This document shows positions 37,014 through 45,156 of a DNA stretch of 64,000 nucleotides, piece after piece. Source of the DNA: an uncultured Clostridia bacterium (GTDB taxonomy: Bacteria > Bacillota > Clostridia > Christensenellales > Borkfalkiaceae). A program made the position numbers and the translations under genes. The notes under the pieces were generated by a model. The model was not told the origin of the DNA, did not search any database, and saw only the letters and a program-made list of their open reading frames with translations. Positions within the stretch are counted from its first letter, which is position 1. Every line of letters starts with the position of its first letter. The stretch is from positions 1 through 64,000 of the forward strand of contig CANPZD010000003.1 of assembly GCA_947589085.1 (NCBI GenBank). Direction: 5' to 3'.

Positions 37014-37042
37014 AGTATAGCAAATCCGGAAAAAAATTGCAA
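37014..37042 (-). promoter_or_regulatory. Promoter of cca, sharing its -35 box
   Basis: TTGCAA-17 bp-TATACT on the minus strand. The -35 hexamer TTGCAA is its own reverse complement and is also the -35 of the divergent promoter. Confidence 0.75.
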
Positions 37043-37065
37043 TTCCCGAAAAGATAATGTATAAT
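37037..37065 (+). promoter_or_regulatory. Promoter of the lipid kinase-phosphatase pair
   Basis: TTGCAA-17 bp-TATAAT on the plus strand, 31 bp before the start codon, with GGAGGGGAGAAA as ribosome site. Confidence 0.85.
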
Positions 37066-37096
37066 ATCTGTAAAAGTTTCTTGCGGAGGGGAGAAA

Positions 37097-37957
37097 ATGC
37101 TGAATTTCATCGTCAATCCCCATGCAAAACACGCCCGGAAAGCGCTCGCGGAGATTTCCCCGCGTCTCAAAGAGACCGAGGAGACGTGCCGGATCATTCA
37201 GACGGAGAGCCGGGAACAGATGAAAGAGACCGTGAAGCGCCTCTGCGCCGCGGGGGAACGGCAATTCGTGGCCGTCGGCGGCGACGGTACGCTGAATGCG
37301 CTTCTGGAATCTCTCGAGGATCCCGACCTTTCCGTGCTGGGACTCATCCCCGCGGGGACGGGGAACGATTTTGCGGCGGCGGCGCGCATTCCGTTCGGCG
37401 CAGTGGCGCTCGATCTCATTCTCGGGGGCGTTCCCAAACCGACGGATTATATTGCGTGCGGCGACATGCGGTGCATGAATATCGCCGGACTGGGGATCGA
37501 CGTGGATGTGCTGGAACGCTGTTACCGCATGAAGCACGGAAGCGAAAAGGGCAAATACATCCGCGGACTTCTGACTTCGCTGCGGAAGTACAGGGGGCAG
37601 AATGTCACGGTGATCGCAGACGGCGAGCGGATCTCCGGAAAGACCCTGATCGCGGCCGTGTGCAACGGATCGCAATTCGGCGGCGGGATCCGGCTCTGTC
37701 CGCCCGCAGAGATCGGAGACGGTAAGCTCGATCTTGTCGTGGCGGACTGCCCCAAGCGGTGGAAGATCCCGTATTATCTTTTCAAACTCATGAAGGGAAA
37801 GGCGATGAGGCTGCCCATCGTCAAACACAGGCTCTGTGAAGAAGTGCGGATCGAGCAATCGGAGGGGACTTTTGTCCAGCTCGACGGGGAATTGAGAACT
37901 TCCCGCATTCTTACGGCGCGCGTTGTGCACGGCAAACTTCAAATGTTCCGAGGCTGA
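37097..37957 (+). CDS. Diacylglycerol kinase-family lipid kinase
   Basis: A 286-residue DagK/YegS-type kinase. It has the nucleotide loop VGGDGTLNALLESL, the PAGTGNDFAAAARIP segment and the C-terminal GGGIRLCPPAEIGDGKLDLVV region. In Bacillota such enzymes phosphorylate diacylglycerol left by lipoteichoic-acid synthesis, returning it to phospholipid. Substrate choice here is inferred. It is the first gene of a two-gene operon; the next gene starts two bases after its stop. Confidence 0.92.
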   Translation: MLNFIVNPHAKHARKALAEISPRLKETEETCRIIQTESREQMKETVKRLCAAGERQFVAVGGDGTLNALLESLEDPDLSVLGLIPAGTGNDFAAAARIPFGAVALDLILGGVPKPTDYIACGDMRCMNIAGLGIDVDVLERCYRMKHGSEKGKYIRGLLTSLRKYRGQNVTVIADGERISGKTLIAAVCNGSQFGGGIRLCPPAEIGDGKLDLVVADCPKRWKIPYYLFKLMKGKAMRLPIVKHRLCEEVRIEQSEGTFVQLDGELRTSRILTARVVHGKLQMFRG

Positions 37958-37958
37958 A

Positions 37959-39017
37959 ATGACAAATCTGTACAGAGATGTGCTCAACAATATCCCCACG
38001 GCGGCGATCGTCGTGGATAAAAATCTCCGGGTGCGGTATATGAACCGTGCGTTCGGGGCGTATTTCCGTTCGGGAAAGCTCAAGGGAACGCTCCGCGAAG
38101 TGACCGCTTGCAAAGAGGCGGAGGGGGAATGCGGGCAAGGCGTAAGATGCGCGTACTGTCCGCTGCGCAATCTGTTTTCCGAGGCGGCCGCTTCGGGCAA
38201 GACGGCGTTCCGCAAGATCATTCTCGGCAACGGAGAGGAAGGCCTTGCGCTCCGCATGAAAGTACAGCCGCTCGGGAAATTTTTATTGGGCGTCGTGGAT
38301 AACGCCTATGAGACGGAGATCGCGCGCGAACTGCATTCCGCGCAGGATATCCAGCAGCGTCTGCTTCCGCCCGCGTCGTCGAGAGGGGGAACGCCCTATT
38401 CCTTTGCGTATATTCCCTGCCGCGAGATCGGCGGCGATCTGCCCGATGTGTACGAGGTGAACGGCAACACGATGGGGGTGCTTTCGGACGTCTCGGGGAA
38501 GGGCGTGGCCGCCGGCATGCTGTCTGCGTTCGTGCGCGCGGGTTGGGACCGTTCCGATCCTTCCCCCGCGGATGCGCTGCGCGGCCTCAACGCCAAATTT
38601 CAGGAACTCAATCTCGACGAGCGATCCTATATCACGGCGGCGGCGGTGCTCATTCTGAACAAGGAGAGGAAGCTGCGCTACTGCATTGCGGGCCACAACG
38701 CCCCGCTGCTTCTGAAAGGAGAATACGGGATCGCGGAGATCGTGATGAACGCGCCGCCCGTGTCCAACTGGATGCCCGGATTCCGCTATGAGGACCGCAC
38801 GATCGATTATCGCAAAGGCGATATTCTCGTACTTCTCACCGACGGCGTGACGGAGAGCCGCAACGAGAACGGGGAAGAATTTTCGCTCGAACGCGTGGAG
38901 GAGATCCTGCAGCGCTCGGAAAACGCGGAGCGATTCATCGAACGCCTGAAATCGGCGCTCAAAGATTTCTGCGGCAGCTATCACGACGACATCACGGCGA
39001 TCGCATTCGATCTATAA
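37959..39017 (+). CDS. PAS-PP2C (SpoIIE-type) serine/threonine phosphatase
   Basis: A 352-residue protein. The start at 37959 gives the natural PAS opening (LYRDVLNNIPTAAIVVDKN). The N-terminal PAS domain (1-115) contains a cysteine cluster, CKEAEGECGQGVRCAYCPLRN, a variant seen in some redox or Fe-S sensing PAS domains. A short coiled segment (ELHSAQDIQQRLLPP) leads to a PP2C/SpoIIE phosphatase domain. The metal-binding acids are in GGDLPDVYE, LLTDGVTES and YHDDITAIAF. Typical targets are anti-sigma-factor antagonists in partner-switching systems, but no such partner is in the window. Confidence 0.9.
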   Translation: MTNLYRDVLNNIPTAAIVVDKNLRVRYMNRAFGAYFRSGKLKGTLREVTACKEAEGECGQGVRCAYCPLRNLFSEAAASGKTAFRKIILGNGEEGLALRMKVQPLGKFLLGVVDNAYETEIARELHSAQDIQQRLLPPASSRGGTPYSFAYIPCREIGGDLPDVYEVNGNTMGVLSDVSGKGVAAGMLSAFVRAGWDRSDPSPADALRGLNAKFQELNLDERSYITAAAVLILNKERKLRYCIAGHNAPLLLKGEYGIAEIVMNAPPVSNWMPGFRYEDRTIDYRKGDILVLLTDGVTESRNENGEEFSLERVEEILQRSENAERFIERLKSALKDFCGSYHDDITAIAFDL

Positions 39018-39050
39018 AAAAACCGCTCCCGGTAGGGGAGCGGTTTTTTT
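39016..39050. terminator. Bidirectional terminator
   Basis: AAAACCGCTCCC-GGTA-GGGGAGCGGTTTTTTT, flanked by A and T runs, serves both the phosphatase gene (+) and the small membrane protein gene (-). Confidence 0.93.
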
Positions 39051-39056
39051 GATTCG

Positions 39057-39296
39057 TTAATCTTCGAGGAACAGCTTGTTGTTGAGCGCAATGAAGATCG
39101 CGTCGAGGATCGTAAGGATCCAGAATTCGCCGAAGAACGTGATCAAAAGCGCCATGACGAGGTTGACGCCACTCTTATTTTTCAGGAATGCAGACCATCT
39201 GACCAAAAGGTCGACAATCCAACCGATGAGCGGAAGGATGAGAAGAACGATCTGAATTACCTTGCTCTGCTTATGAAACCAAGTATCAAAATTCAT
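39057..39296 (-). CDS. Small membrane protein, paralogue 1
   Basis: A 79-residue protein with two hydrophobic segments (about 14-32 and 45-70). It shares the pattern W(F/H)xKQSxxxQIxLLxxP..W..x(L/I)LVRWSAFxKxKS with the gene at 39455. No family is recognised. It has its own promoter (39331-39359) and an AAGGAGATATATGTT ribosome site. The function is unknown. Confidence 0.75.
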   Translation of the reverse strand: MNFDTWFHKQSKVIQIVLLILPLIGWIVDLLVRWSAFLKNKSGVNLVMALLITFFGEFWILTILDAIFIALNNKLFLED

Positions 39297-39330
39297 AACA
39301 TATATCTCCTTATAGGATATTTATATTTTC

Positions 39331-39359
39331 ATTTTATACGCTCTATGACAAAATGTCAA
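39331..39359 (-). promoter_or_regulatory. Promoter of small membrane protein 1
   Basis: TTGACA-17 bp-TAAAAT on the minus strand. Confidence 0.75.
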
Positions 39360-39416
39360 GAGCCTTGCAAAAATTTTTCCTCTTTTTTTTGCAAGAACGG
39401 TCATATTTCGCTTTGC

Positions 39417-39447
39417 GCAAAAAAAAGCCCGCCGGGAGAGCGGGCCT
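39417..39447 (-). terminator. Terminator after small membrane protein 2
   Basis: On the minus strand GCCCGC-TCTCCCG-GCGGGC is followed by TTTTTTTT. Confidence 0.85.
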
Positions 39448-39454
39448 TGCGATC

Positions 39455-39685
39455 TTACGCCTTTGCAAAGATGAGATGCTTGAACAGCAGGCACCAGAGA
39501 AGGTCGATCCAGCCGAATACGAGGCCGAGGAAGGTGACGAGAAACGCAACGATAAAGGTAACGAGGCTCTTCGTTTTGAAGAACGCCGACCATCTTACCA
39601 AAATCTCGACGACCCAGTTGACGACGGGGATCAGAAGCAAGAGGATCTGAACGAGCCTGCTCTGTTTGTTAAACCATGTAGCCAT
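39455..39685 (-). CDS. Small membrane protein, paralogue 2
   Basis: A 76-residue protein. ATG 39685 (MATWFNKQSR) is chosen because AAAGGAGATTTTCAT precedes it and it aligns with paralogue 1; the track start at 39718 is upstream of the ribosome site. It has two hydrophobic segments and the shared LVRWSAFFKTKS turn. It has its own promoter and terminator, so the pair is regulated separately. The function is unknown. Confidence 0.75.
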   Translation of the reverse strand: MATWFNKQSRLVQILLLLIPVVNWVVEILVRWSAFFKTKSLVTFIVAFLVTFLGLVFGWIDLLWCLLFKHLIFAKA

Positions 39686-39716
39686 ATGAAAATCTCCTTT
39701 TTTGTAGATTGATTTC

Positions 39717-39745
39717 ATTCTAACTTACAGGGCGCAATTTGTCAA
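39717..39745 (-). promoter_or_regulatory. Promoter of small membrane protein 2
   Basis: TTGACA-17 bp-TAGAAT on the minus strand. Confidence 0.8.
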
Positions 39746-39763
39746 GTACTTAATAATAAAATT

Positions 39764-40303
39764 TTATTTTTTCAGCGTTTCCCGCCGGAAGATCCCGCCC
39801 GACTCGAGATCCTTCCAGAGCAGTCTTCTTCCGTCGAGCACAAGGCAGGAATGGGGCGAGCCGTCTTTCGGAATGGAAACGGAGCCGCAATTTACATAAA
39901 TATAATTTTCCCGTTCCTCAAAGGCGGGAACGTGAAAGTGTCCGTTGAGATACACGTCGCCCTTTGCGAGGCAGGGAGGCGGATTGTGCCCGTGCGCGAG
40001 CACGATCGTGCGATCCTCCCAAGGCAGAATGCAGAATGCGGCGTCGATGGGGAATTCCAGAACGAGCGCGTCGACCTCGCTGTCGCAGTTGCCCTTTACG
40101 CACAGGATCTTCTGTTTCATCGAATTGAGGATGCGTGCGCATTCCGTCGTGGAATATTCCCGCGGAAGAGGATTGCGCGCGCCGTGATAGAGCAGGTCGC
40201 CCAGAAGAATGAGCTTTTCGGCGCGTTCCTTTTCGAATTGCTCCTTCAAGAGGCGGCAGTAATAGGCCGAGCCGTGGATATCCGAAGCGATCATATACTT
40301 CAT
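39764..40303 (-). CDS. YfcE-type metallophosphoesterase
   Basis: The real gene is 179 residues from ATG 40303 (MKYMIASDIHGSAYYC), with AAAGGAGAAACCGCC upstream; the 392-residue track ORF is an open upstream frame. The calcineurin-like metal ligands are all present: DIH, GDLL, GNCD, AHGH and NGHFH. The YfcE/MJ0936 group hydrolyses phosphodiesters. It follows cardiolipin synthase by 29 bp and the MDR gene further up, probably one transcript. Confidence 0.93.
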   Translation of the reverse strand: MKYMIASDIHGSAYYCRLLKEQFEKERAEKLILLGDLLYHGARNPLPREYSTTECARILNSMKQKILCVKGNCDSEVDALVLEFPIDAAFCILPWEDRTIVLAHGHNPPPCLAKGDVYLNGHFHVPAFEERENYIYVNCGSVSIPKDGSPHSCLVLDGRRLLWKDLESGGIFRRETLKK

Positions 40304-40332
40304 GGCGGTTTCTCCTTTTCGGGTCAAGTAAA

Positions 40333-41775
40333 TTATGTCAACGGGGCGAACAACATGCAGAGCCGCCCCAGAAAACGGCGGAACAAAGAAACTTTTTTCA
40401 ATTCCGTACCCTGCTCCCAGCAGGAGAGGAAATCCTGTTCGAGCGAGGCGGCAAGGGGGGCGGATTCGGCAAAGACTCCGCATTCGGCCTGCACATACAG
40501 ACTGCGGAAATCGAGGTTGTAACTCGAAACGAGGGCGTATTTCCCGTCGGCGACCACGCTTTTGGCATGCAGAAATCCCGCGGTATATTCGCGCACTTTC
40601 ACCCCCGCCCGCTGTAATTCGCGGCAATATGCGCGCGTCAGGAAGAATACGGCCCGTTTGTCGGGGATATGCGGGATCATAAGGCGGACGTCCACGCCGG
40701 AAAGCGCCGCTCCCGCGATCGCTTCCGCAAGCGCGTTCGGCAGCGAGAGATAGGGCGTAAAGAGATAGAGCGAGCTTTCTGCGGAAGCCGCGATCGCCGT
40801 GAGCACTTTCACGCCGAGCCGTTCGCTCAGAGACGAGGGATCGGAGATCACGGCCGCCGAAGCCGCGTCGGGCGGCGTTCCGCGGGCGGCGGCGGGAAAC
40901 GCCTTGTCTTTTTCCCGGTCGGAAGGCCGAAGGGCATACCATGTCCGAAGATACAGCGTTTCAAATGCAGCCATGTCGCCCTTTAAGCGCACGGCGGAAT
41001 CCTTCCAATGGCCGAACCGGATGAGTTCGCCCACATATTCGTCCGCGAGATTGATCCCGCCCGTATAGCACACGTCGTCGATCAGGCAAAGTTTCCGATG
41101 ATCTCTTCTTGTAACGCCGCGGGAGAAACGGATGCGGCGGGAAACGGCCGTACGGATGCCCCGTTTTTCCATTTCCGAGGCGTATTTGCGGGGCAGGGAA
41201 AAGCTGCATCCGAAGTCGTCGTAGAGCAGCCTTACGTCCGTTCCGTCCCGCGCTTTTTCCTCGAGGATGGCGAGGATCTCGTTCCAGAATTTCCCCTGCG
41301 CAATGATGTAATATTCAAGCCAGATACGCGTTTTGGCCTGTTTGAGATCGGAGATGAGGGCGCGGCGCATTTCTTCACCGACGGGAAAGTACGCCATGGT
41401 TTCTGCGCGGACAGGCCCGATCCCGCTCATGCGGGAGGCAAGCGCCGCAACGCGGGCGAACAGCCCCGTCCGGCACCGTTCGCCGTTTCCGCATGCGGCG
41501 ACCGGAATGCGTTCCGTAAACCACAGCACGACGCATGCGCCCACCCACGGCAGAAAGCACAGGAGCGTGAGTTTTGCGATCTTGCGTTCGGGCAGATCGC
41601 GGATCGTCAGCACGACGATTGCCGCGACGAAGGAAAACGCCCGTTCCGCAAGAGCGACGGGCGCCAGCAACCGGGGCAGCCGGACGGACAGGATCACGCC
41701 GCAGATCGCGACGGCCGTGGCCATACAAGCGCAGGGAAACAATCTGCCGCGCAAAAAAAAACGAAACTTCCGCAT
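40333..41775 (-). CDS. cls: Cardiolipin synthase (phospholipase D family)
   Basis: A 480-residue membrane enzyme that condenses phosphatidylglycerol into cardiolipin. Two to three N-terminal hydrophobic helices (about 13-35, 43-60, 68-88) are followed by two phospholipase-D motifs: HRKLCLIDD (about residue 225) and [18 protein letters not shown] (about 400). The linker between TM3 and the catalytic part is Cys- and Arg-rich. It lies 30 bp after the MDR gene. Confidence 0.93.
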   Translation of the reverse strand: MRKFRFFLRGRLFPCACMATAVAICGVILSVRLPRLLAPVALAERAFSFVAAIVVLTIRDLPERKIAKLTLLCFLPWVGACVVLWFTERIPVAACGNGERCRTGLFARVAALASRMSGIGPVRAETMAYFPVGEEMRRALISDLKQAKTRIWLEYYIIAQGKFWNEILAILEEKARDGTDVRLLYDDFGCSFSLPRKYASEMEKRGIRTAVSRRIRFSRGVTRRDHRKLCLIDDVCYTGGINLADEYVGELIRFGHWKDSAVRLKGDMAAFETLYLRTWYALRPSDREKDKAFPAAARGTPPDAASAAVISDPSSLSERLGVKVLTAIAASAESSLYLFTPYLSLPNALAEAIAGAALSGVDVRLMIPHIPDKRAVFFLTRAYCRELQRAGVKVREYTAGFLHAKSVVADGKYALVSSYNLDFRSLYVQAECGVFAESAPLAASLEQDFLSCWEQGTELKKVSLFRRFLGRLCMLFAPLT

Positions 41776-41805
41776 ATGTACCCGCTGCGGATCCCGGGGC
41801 GGGCG

Positions 41806-42816
41806 TTACAGCAGATCGATGAAATTCACCTCGTCGGCGTCGCGGTCCGCGCGCGAGGGATATCCGGCGAGCAGAGATTCCAGCTGAGCCGCCTTGATCA
41901 CGTTCGCGCGGTATTGAGTAGGATCTACGGCCTTGTTTGCCATCAGGTTGATCGCAGTCTCGAGAAACCCGTAGCCGTTCGTGACGCAGTAGACCGAGAT
42001 CTGTTTCTCGATCGCGATGCCGAGATTGACGGAAAAGCCGCTTGCGCTCGGCCCGTACACGACGACGTTTCTTCCGCGCGCCGTGAGACGGAAGGGGATC
42101 TCGGGGTCGTTGCCGCTCGCGGTCGAAACATATACGGCGCCGTCTGCCAGCCGGCCTCCCGTAACGGAACCTACCGTATCGAGCAATTTATCGCCCACGG
42201 GAAGCGTGTAATAGATGCCGCATCTTCTTGCAAATTCGAGATGCGATTCCACGGTGTCCACGAGGATGGGGGCAGCCTGTTGGTAGATGAGCAGCTGACA
42301 GATCAAAATGCCGATGAGATTTGCGCCCACCACGGCGATATGCTGGCCTTTTTTTGCGCCGAGTTTTTCGCAAACGGCTTTGGCGATCGCCACGTGATGC
42401 AACAGGAGGGCGCGCTCGTCGGAGACGGAAGCCGGAAGCGCGGTCATATCTTTGGGAGAGACGGGCACAAAGTCGGCGAGGAACCCGTCGGCCGTGCGGC
42501 CGCAGATCTCATAGTCGTCGGCGGAAAAATCCCGTTTCTCGGTGCCGTTGGTATCGACGGGCCGGAACGTATGCAGAAGAACGCGCGTCCCGCGGGGCAG
42601 ATAGCTGCTGGCGCCCTCTTCGGAAACGACGCCGACGGCATATCTTCCCGGAATGAGAGGGAGCCGTGCGGGCGTTTTCCCCGCATAGATATCGGCGTCC
42701 ACACTGTTGATGAGCACCTTGGTGACGCGTACGCGGATCTTTCCGTCGACATGCTCGGGAAGGGGCGCTTCCGAGCGCTGAAGCTTTTTGGGACCCGTGA
42801 GTTTCCAAAGATACAT
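41806..42816 (-). CDS. MDR-superfamily protein lacking zinc-site residues
   Basis: A 336-residue GroES/Rossmann medium-chain dehydrogenase-like protein; ATG 42816 (MYLWKLTG) follows TTAAGGAGAGCGG. The N-terminal fold shows [18 protein letters not shown] and [15 protein letters not shown]. The family consensus has GHE here and a zinc-binding Cys before it; this protein has GRY and no matching Cys. The cofactor domain is visible as [20 protein letters not shown]. It may be a zinc-independent reductase or a non-catalytic relative. It has its own promoter and heads the group with cls. Confidence 0.8.
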   Translation of the reverse strand: MYLWKLTGPKKLQRSEAPLPEHVDGKIRVRVTKVLINSVDADIYAGKTPARLPLIPGRYAVGVVSEEGASSYLPRGTRVLLHTFRPVDTNGTEKRDFSADDYEICGRTADGFLADFVPVSPKDMTALPASVSDERALLLHHVAIAKAVCEKLGAKKGQHIAVVGANLIGILICQLLIYQQAAPILVDTVESHLEFARRCGIYYTLPVGDKLLDTVGSVTGGRLADGAVYVSTASGNDPEIPFRLTARGRNVVVYGPSASGFSVNLGIAIEKQISVYCVTNGYGFLETAINLMANKAVDPTQYRANVIKAAQLESLLAGYPSRADRDADEVNFIDLL

Positions 42817-42857
42817 TCCGCTCTCCTTAACCAGCAATTTTTGCTTTGTTTTATCAT

Positions 42858-42886
42858 ATTATACCGCAAGGATCGCCGTTTTGCAA
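42858..42886 (-). promoter_or_regulatory. Promoter of the MDR-cls-phosphodiesterase group
   Basis: TTGCAA-17 bp-TATAAT on the minus strand, 42 bp before the start codon. Confidence 0.85.
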
Positions 42887-42976
42887 GGCTTTTTCGTATC
42901 TTTTCCCAAGTTCGTGCCGATCGACAAAAAAACGGGCGTATTTTTGTGGGAATTTCAGATTGCCTTTCAAAATCAG

Positions 42977-43005
42977 TTGACGAAACAAAAAAAAACGGAT
43001 ATAAT
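42977..43005 (+). promoter_or_regulatory. Promoter of rpmE
   Basis: TTGACG-17 bp-TATAAT on the plus strand. Confidence 0.92.
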
Positions 43006-43044
43006 AGTCAAGTAAATTCAGAAATACGGAGCGAGGTGAACGAA

Positions 43045-43248
43045 ATGAAACCCGACATTCATCCCAAATATCACGAGGTGACGGTCGTATGCGCTTGCGG
43101 CGCAACGTTCAAAACGGGTACGACCAAGGATGTGGAAACGCTGAAAGTGGATATTTGCAGCAAGTGCCACCCTTTCTTTACGGGAAGACAGAAGCTCGTC
43201 GATACCGGCGGACGCGTCGATAAGTTCAAGAAAAGATACGGAATTTAA
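43045..43248 (+). CDS. rpmE: 50S ribosomal protein L31, zinc-binding form
   Basis: A 67-residue L31 with the four zinc cysteines of the C+ form (CACG and CSKCHPF) and a normal C-terminus ([13 protein letters not shown]). The track's 746-residue ORF ending here is an open frame antisense to the MDR and cls genes; the real start is ATG 43045 behind GAGCGAGGTGAACGAA. It is followed by a weak terminator and the DUF1385-PrmC gene. Confidence 0.97.
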   Translation: MKPDIHPKYHEVTVVCACGATFKTGTTKDVETLKVDICSKCHPFFTGRQKLVDTGGRVDKFKKRYGI

Positions 43249-43255
43249 GCACGTT

Positions 43256-43284
43256 ACAGCCTCTTTTGCGGAGGCTGTTTTGTT
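43256..43284 (+). terminator. Weak terminator/attenuator after rpmE
   Basis: ACAGCCTC-TTTTGCG-GAGGCTGT followed by TTTGTT. The short T tract may allow partial read-through to the next gene. Confidence 0.65.
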
Positions 43285-43308
43285 ATGGACGACGATGGAG
43301 TGGAGAGC

Positions 43309-45156
43309 ATGAAGAAAAAAACCAACCGAACTTATATCGGGGGACAGGCCGTCATACAGGGCGTGATGATGCGCTCGAAACACGGCATGGCGACCGTTGT
43401 GCGCGACGACAACGGCCGGTTGCAGACGGAGATCGTCCGCATCAAGGCCCCCGAAGAGCGGCCGCGTTGGCAGCGCGTTCCGTTTCTCCGCGGCATCGTC
43501 AGTTTTGCAAGCTCGCTCGTCGGCGGCATGAAAGTGCTCATGCGCAGTTCGGAAGTTGTTTTTCCGGATGAGGAAGAGCAGAAAAAGAGCAAGCTTTCCA
43601 AGTGGATGGCCGAGAAATGGAAAGTGAGCGCGGGAGACATCGTGACGTCCGTCTCGCTTGTTTTGGGGATCGTGCTTGCGGTGGGGCTGTTCGTCTATCT
43701 GCCGCTTCTGTTCACGCGGCTGATCGCGGGCGCGGCGCCCGCCGTCGGCAAAGACAGGATGTACGGCCTCTGGTACTACCTCATCGAGGGGGGATTCCGG
43801 CTGGCCATCTTTGTGCTGTACGTATTATTTACGCTGTTGTTCCGATCTCTCCGGGAGACGTATATGTATCACGGCGCGGAACACAAGACGATCAACTGCT
43901 TTGAATACGGCTTGCCGCTCACCGTGGAGAACGTGAAGAAGTGCTCGCGGCTCCACGACCGCTGCGGCACGACGTTTTTGTTTCTCGTGCTCATCATTTC
44001 GATCGTCGTGTTTGCTTTGGCGGGGGTTCCGCTCGACATGCTGTTCCGCTATGCGGGGATCGCCGGATTTGCGGAGACGCTGCTCTCCATTCTGTTCCGC
44101 ATCCTGCTTCTTCCGCTGGTCGCGGGGGTCTCTTACGAAATTCTCAAATTGCTCTCCTATACGGATTCTCCGCTCGTCTTTCCCCTGAAGGCGCCCGGAT
44201 ATCTGCTGCAAAAACTTACGACGCGCGAACCGGACGACGGAATGATCGAATGCGCCATTCTCGCGTTCGAACATGCGAAAGAAATGGATGATAACCCGGA
44301 ATGCAAAGAAAAATTCTTTGCCACAGAGACGAAACTTTCCAAGCTCATGGAAAAGATGAAGCGCTGCTTTGCCGCGAACGGCATCGACGAATCGGACGCG
44401 GAATGGATCCTCTCCATTTCGCTGGGGATCCGCCGCAGCGCGCTTTCCGAGGAACGGGTCGTGACGCGGGCGGAGTGTAAAAAAGTTCTCGACGTGTTCG
44501 AACAGCGTCTGACGGGCCGTCCGCTCTGGTACGTTTACGGCGACGCGGAATTTTACGGTTACACGTTCAAAGTGGATGAGCGCGCGCTCATTCCCCGTCC
44601 CGAAACGGAGATTTTGGTGCAGCAGGCGGTTGCGGCGCTGAAAGAGGGCGATCGCATGCTCGATCTCTGCACGGGCAGCGGCGCCATTGCCGTCGCGGCG
44701 TTCTGCGAGGCCTCCAAAGACAGGAACGTCTCCGTGACCGCCTCCGATATTTCGGAGCAGGCGCTCGAACTTGCGCGCGAAAATGCGCGCCTGAACAAGG
44801 CCAATATCCAATTCGTGAAGAGCGATCTGTTTGAAAATATCCGCGGGAGATTCGAACTCATCACGGTCAATCCTCCTTACGTAAAGAGCGGCGAGATCGC
44901 GTCTCTTCCCAAGGACGTCCGCGATTTCGAACCCCATATTGCGCTCGACGGCGGAGAGGACGGTCTGGATTTTTACCGCGCGATTGCGGAAAAGGCCGGG
45001 CGCTATATCGCGCGCGGCGGCATGATCATTCTCGAATGCGGCGAAGGTCAGGCGCAGGATATCATAAAGATCTTCCGTCAGACGGCGCACTGCGACTTTG
45101 CAATGGTCGTTAAAGATCTTGCGGGCGCGGACCGCGTCGTAAAGTTGGGGTTCTGA
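43309..45156 (+). CDS. prmC: DUF1385 (YqhQ-like) / PrmC fusion protein
   Basis: This is a 615-residue two-part protein. Residues 1-300 are DUF1385: YIGGQAVIQGVMMRSKHGMA, several membrane helices, and YHGAEHKTINCFEYG. Residues about 330-615 are the release-factor glutamine methyltransferase PrmC/HemK: an N-terminal helical domain, PLWYVYGDAEFYG, LIPRPETEIL, the SAM site LDLCTGSGAIAVA and the catalytic NPPY. PrmC methylates the GGQ glutamine of release factors, and prfA follows with a one-base overlap. I chose ATG 43309 (GGAG 8 bases upstream) over 43285, whose ribosome site would lie in the terminator arm. The frame is continuous through the junction. Confidence 0.92.
   Translation: MKKKTNRTYIGGQAVIQGVMMRSKHGMATVVRDDNGRLQTEIVRIKAPEERPRWQRVPFLRGIVSFASSLVGGMKVLMRSSEVVFPDEEEQKKSKLSKWMAEKWKVSAGDIVTSVSLVLGIVLAVGLFVYLPLLFTRLIAGAAPAVGKDRMYGLWYYLIEGGFRLAIFVLYVLFTLLFRSLRETYMYHGAEHKTINCFEYGLPLTVENVKKCSRLHDRCGTTFLFLVLIISIVVFALAGVPLDMLFRYAGIAGFAETLLSILFRILLLPLVAGVSYEILKLLSYTDSPLVFPLKAPGYLLQKLTTREPDDGMIECAILAFEHAKEMDDNPECKEKFFATETKLSKLMEKMKRCFAANGIDESDAEWILSISLGIRRSALSEERVVTRAECKKVLDVFEQRLTGRPLWYVYGDAEFYGYTFKVDERALIPRPETEILVQQAVAALKEGDRMLDLCTGSGAIAVAAFCEASKDRNVSVTASDISEQALELARENARLNKANIQFVKSDLFENIRGRFELITVNPPYVKSGEIASLPKDVRDFEPHIALDGGEDGLDFYRAIAEKAGRYIARGGMIILECGEGQAQDIIKIFRQTAHCDFAMVVKDLAGADRVVKLGF

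Noticed and set aside
40304-40942. N-terminal half of the 392-residue ORF at 39764-40942
   Set aside because: Arg-rich frame overlapping the 3' half of cls; the phosphoesterase motif DIHG starts just after ATG 40303 with a strong ribosome site.
41008-43044. Upstream part of the 746-residue plus-strand ORF ending with L31
   Set aside because: It lies antisense to the cls and MDR genes; only the last 67 residues (L31) have family motifs and a ribosome site and promoter before 43045.
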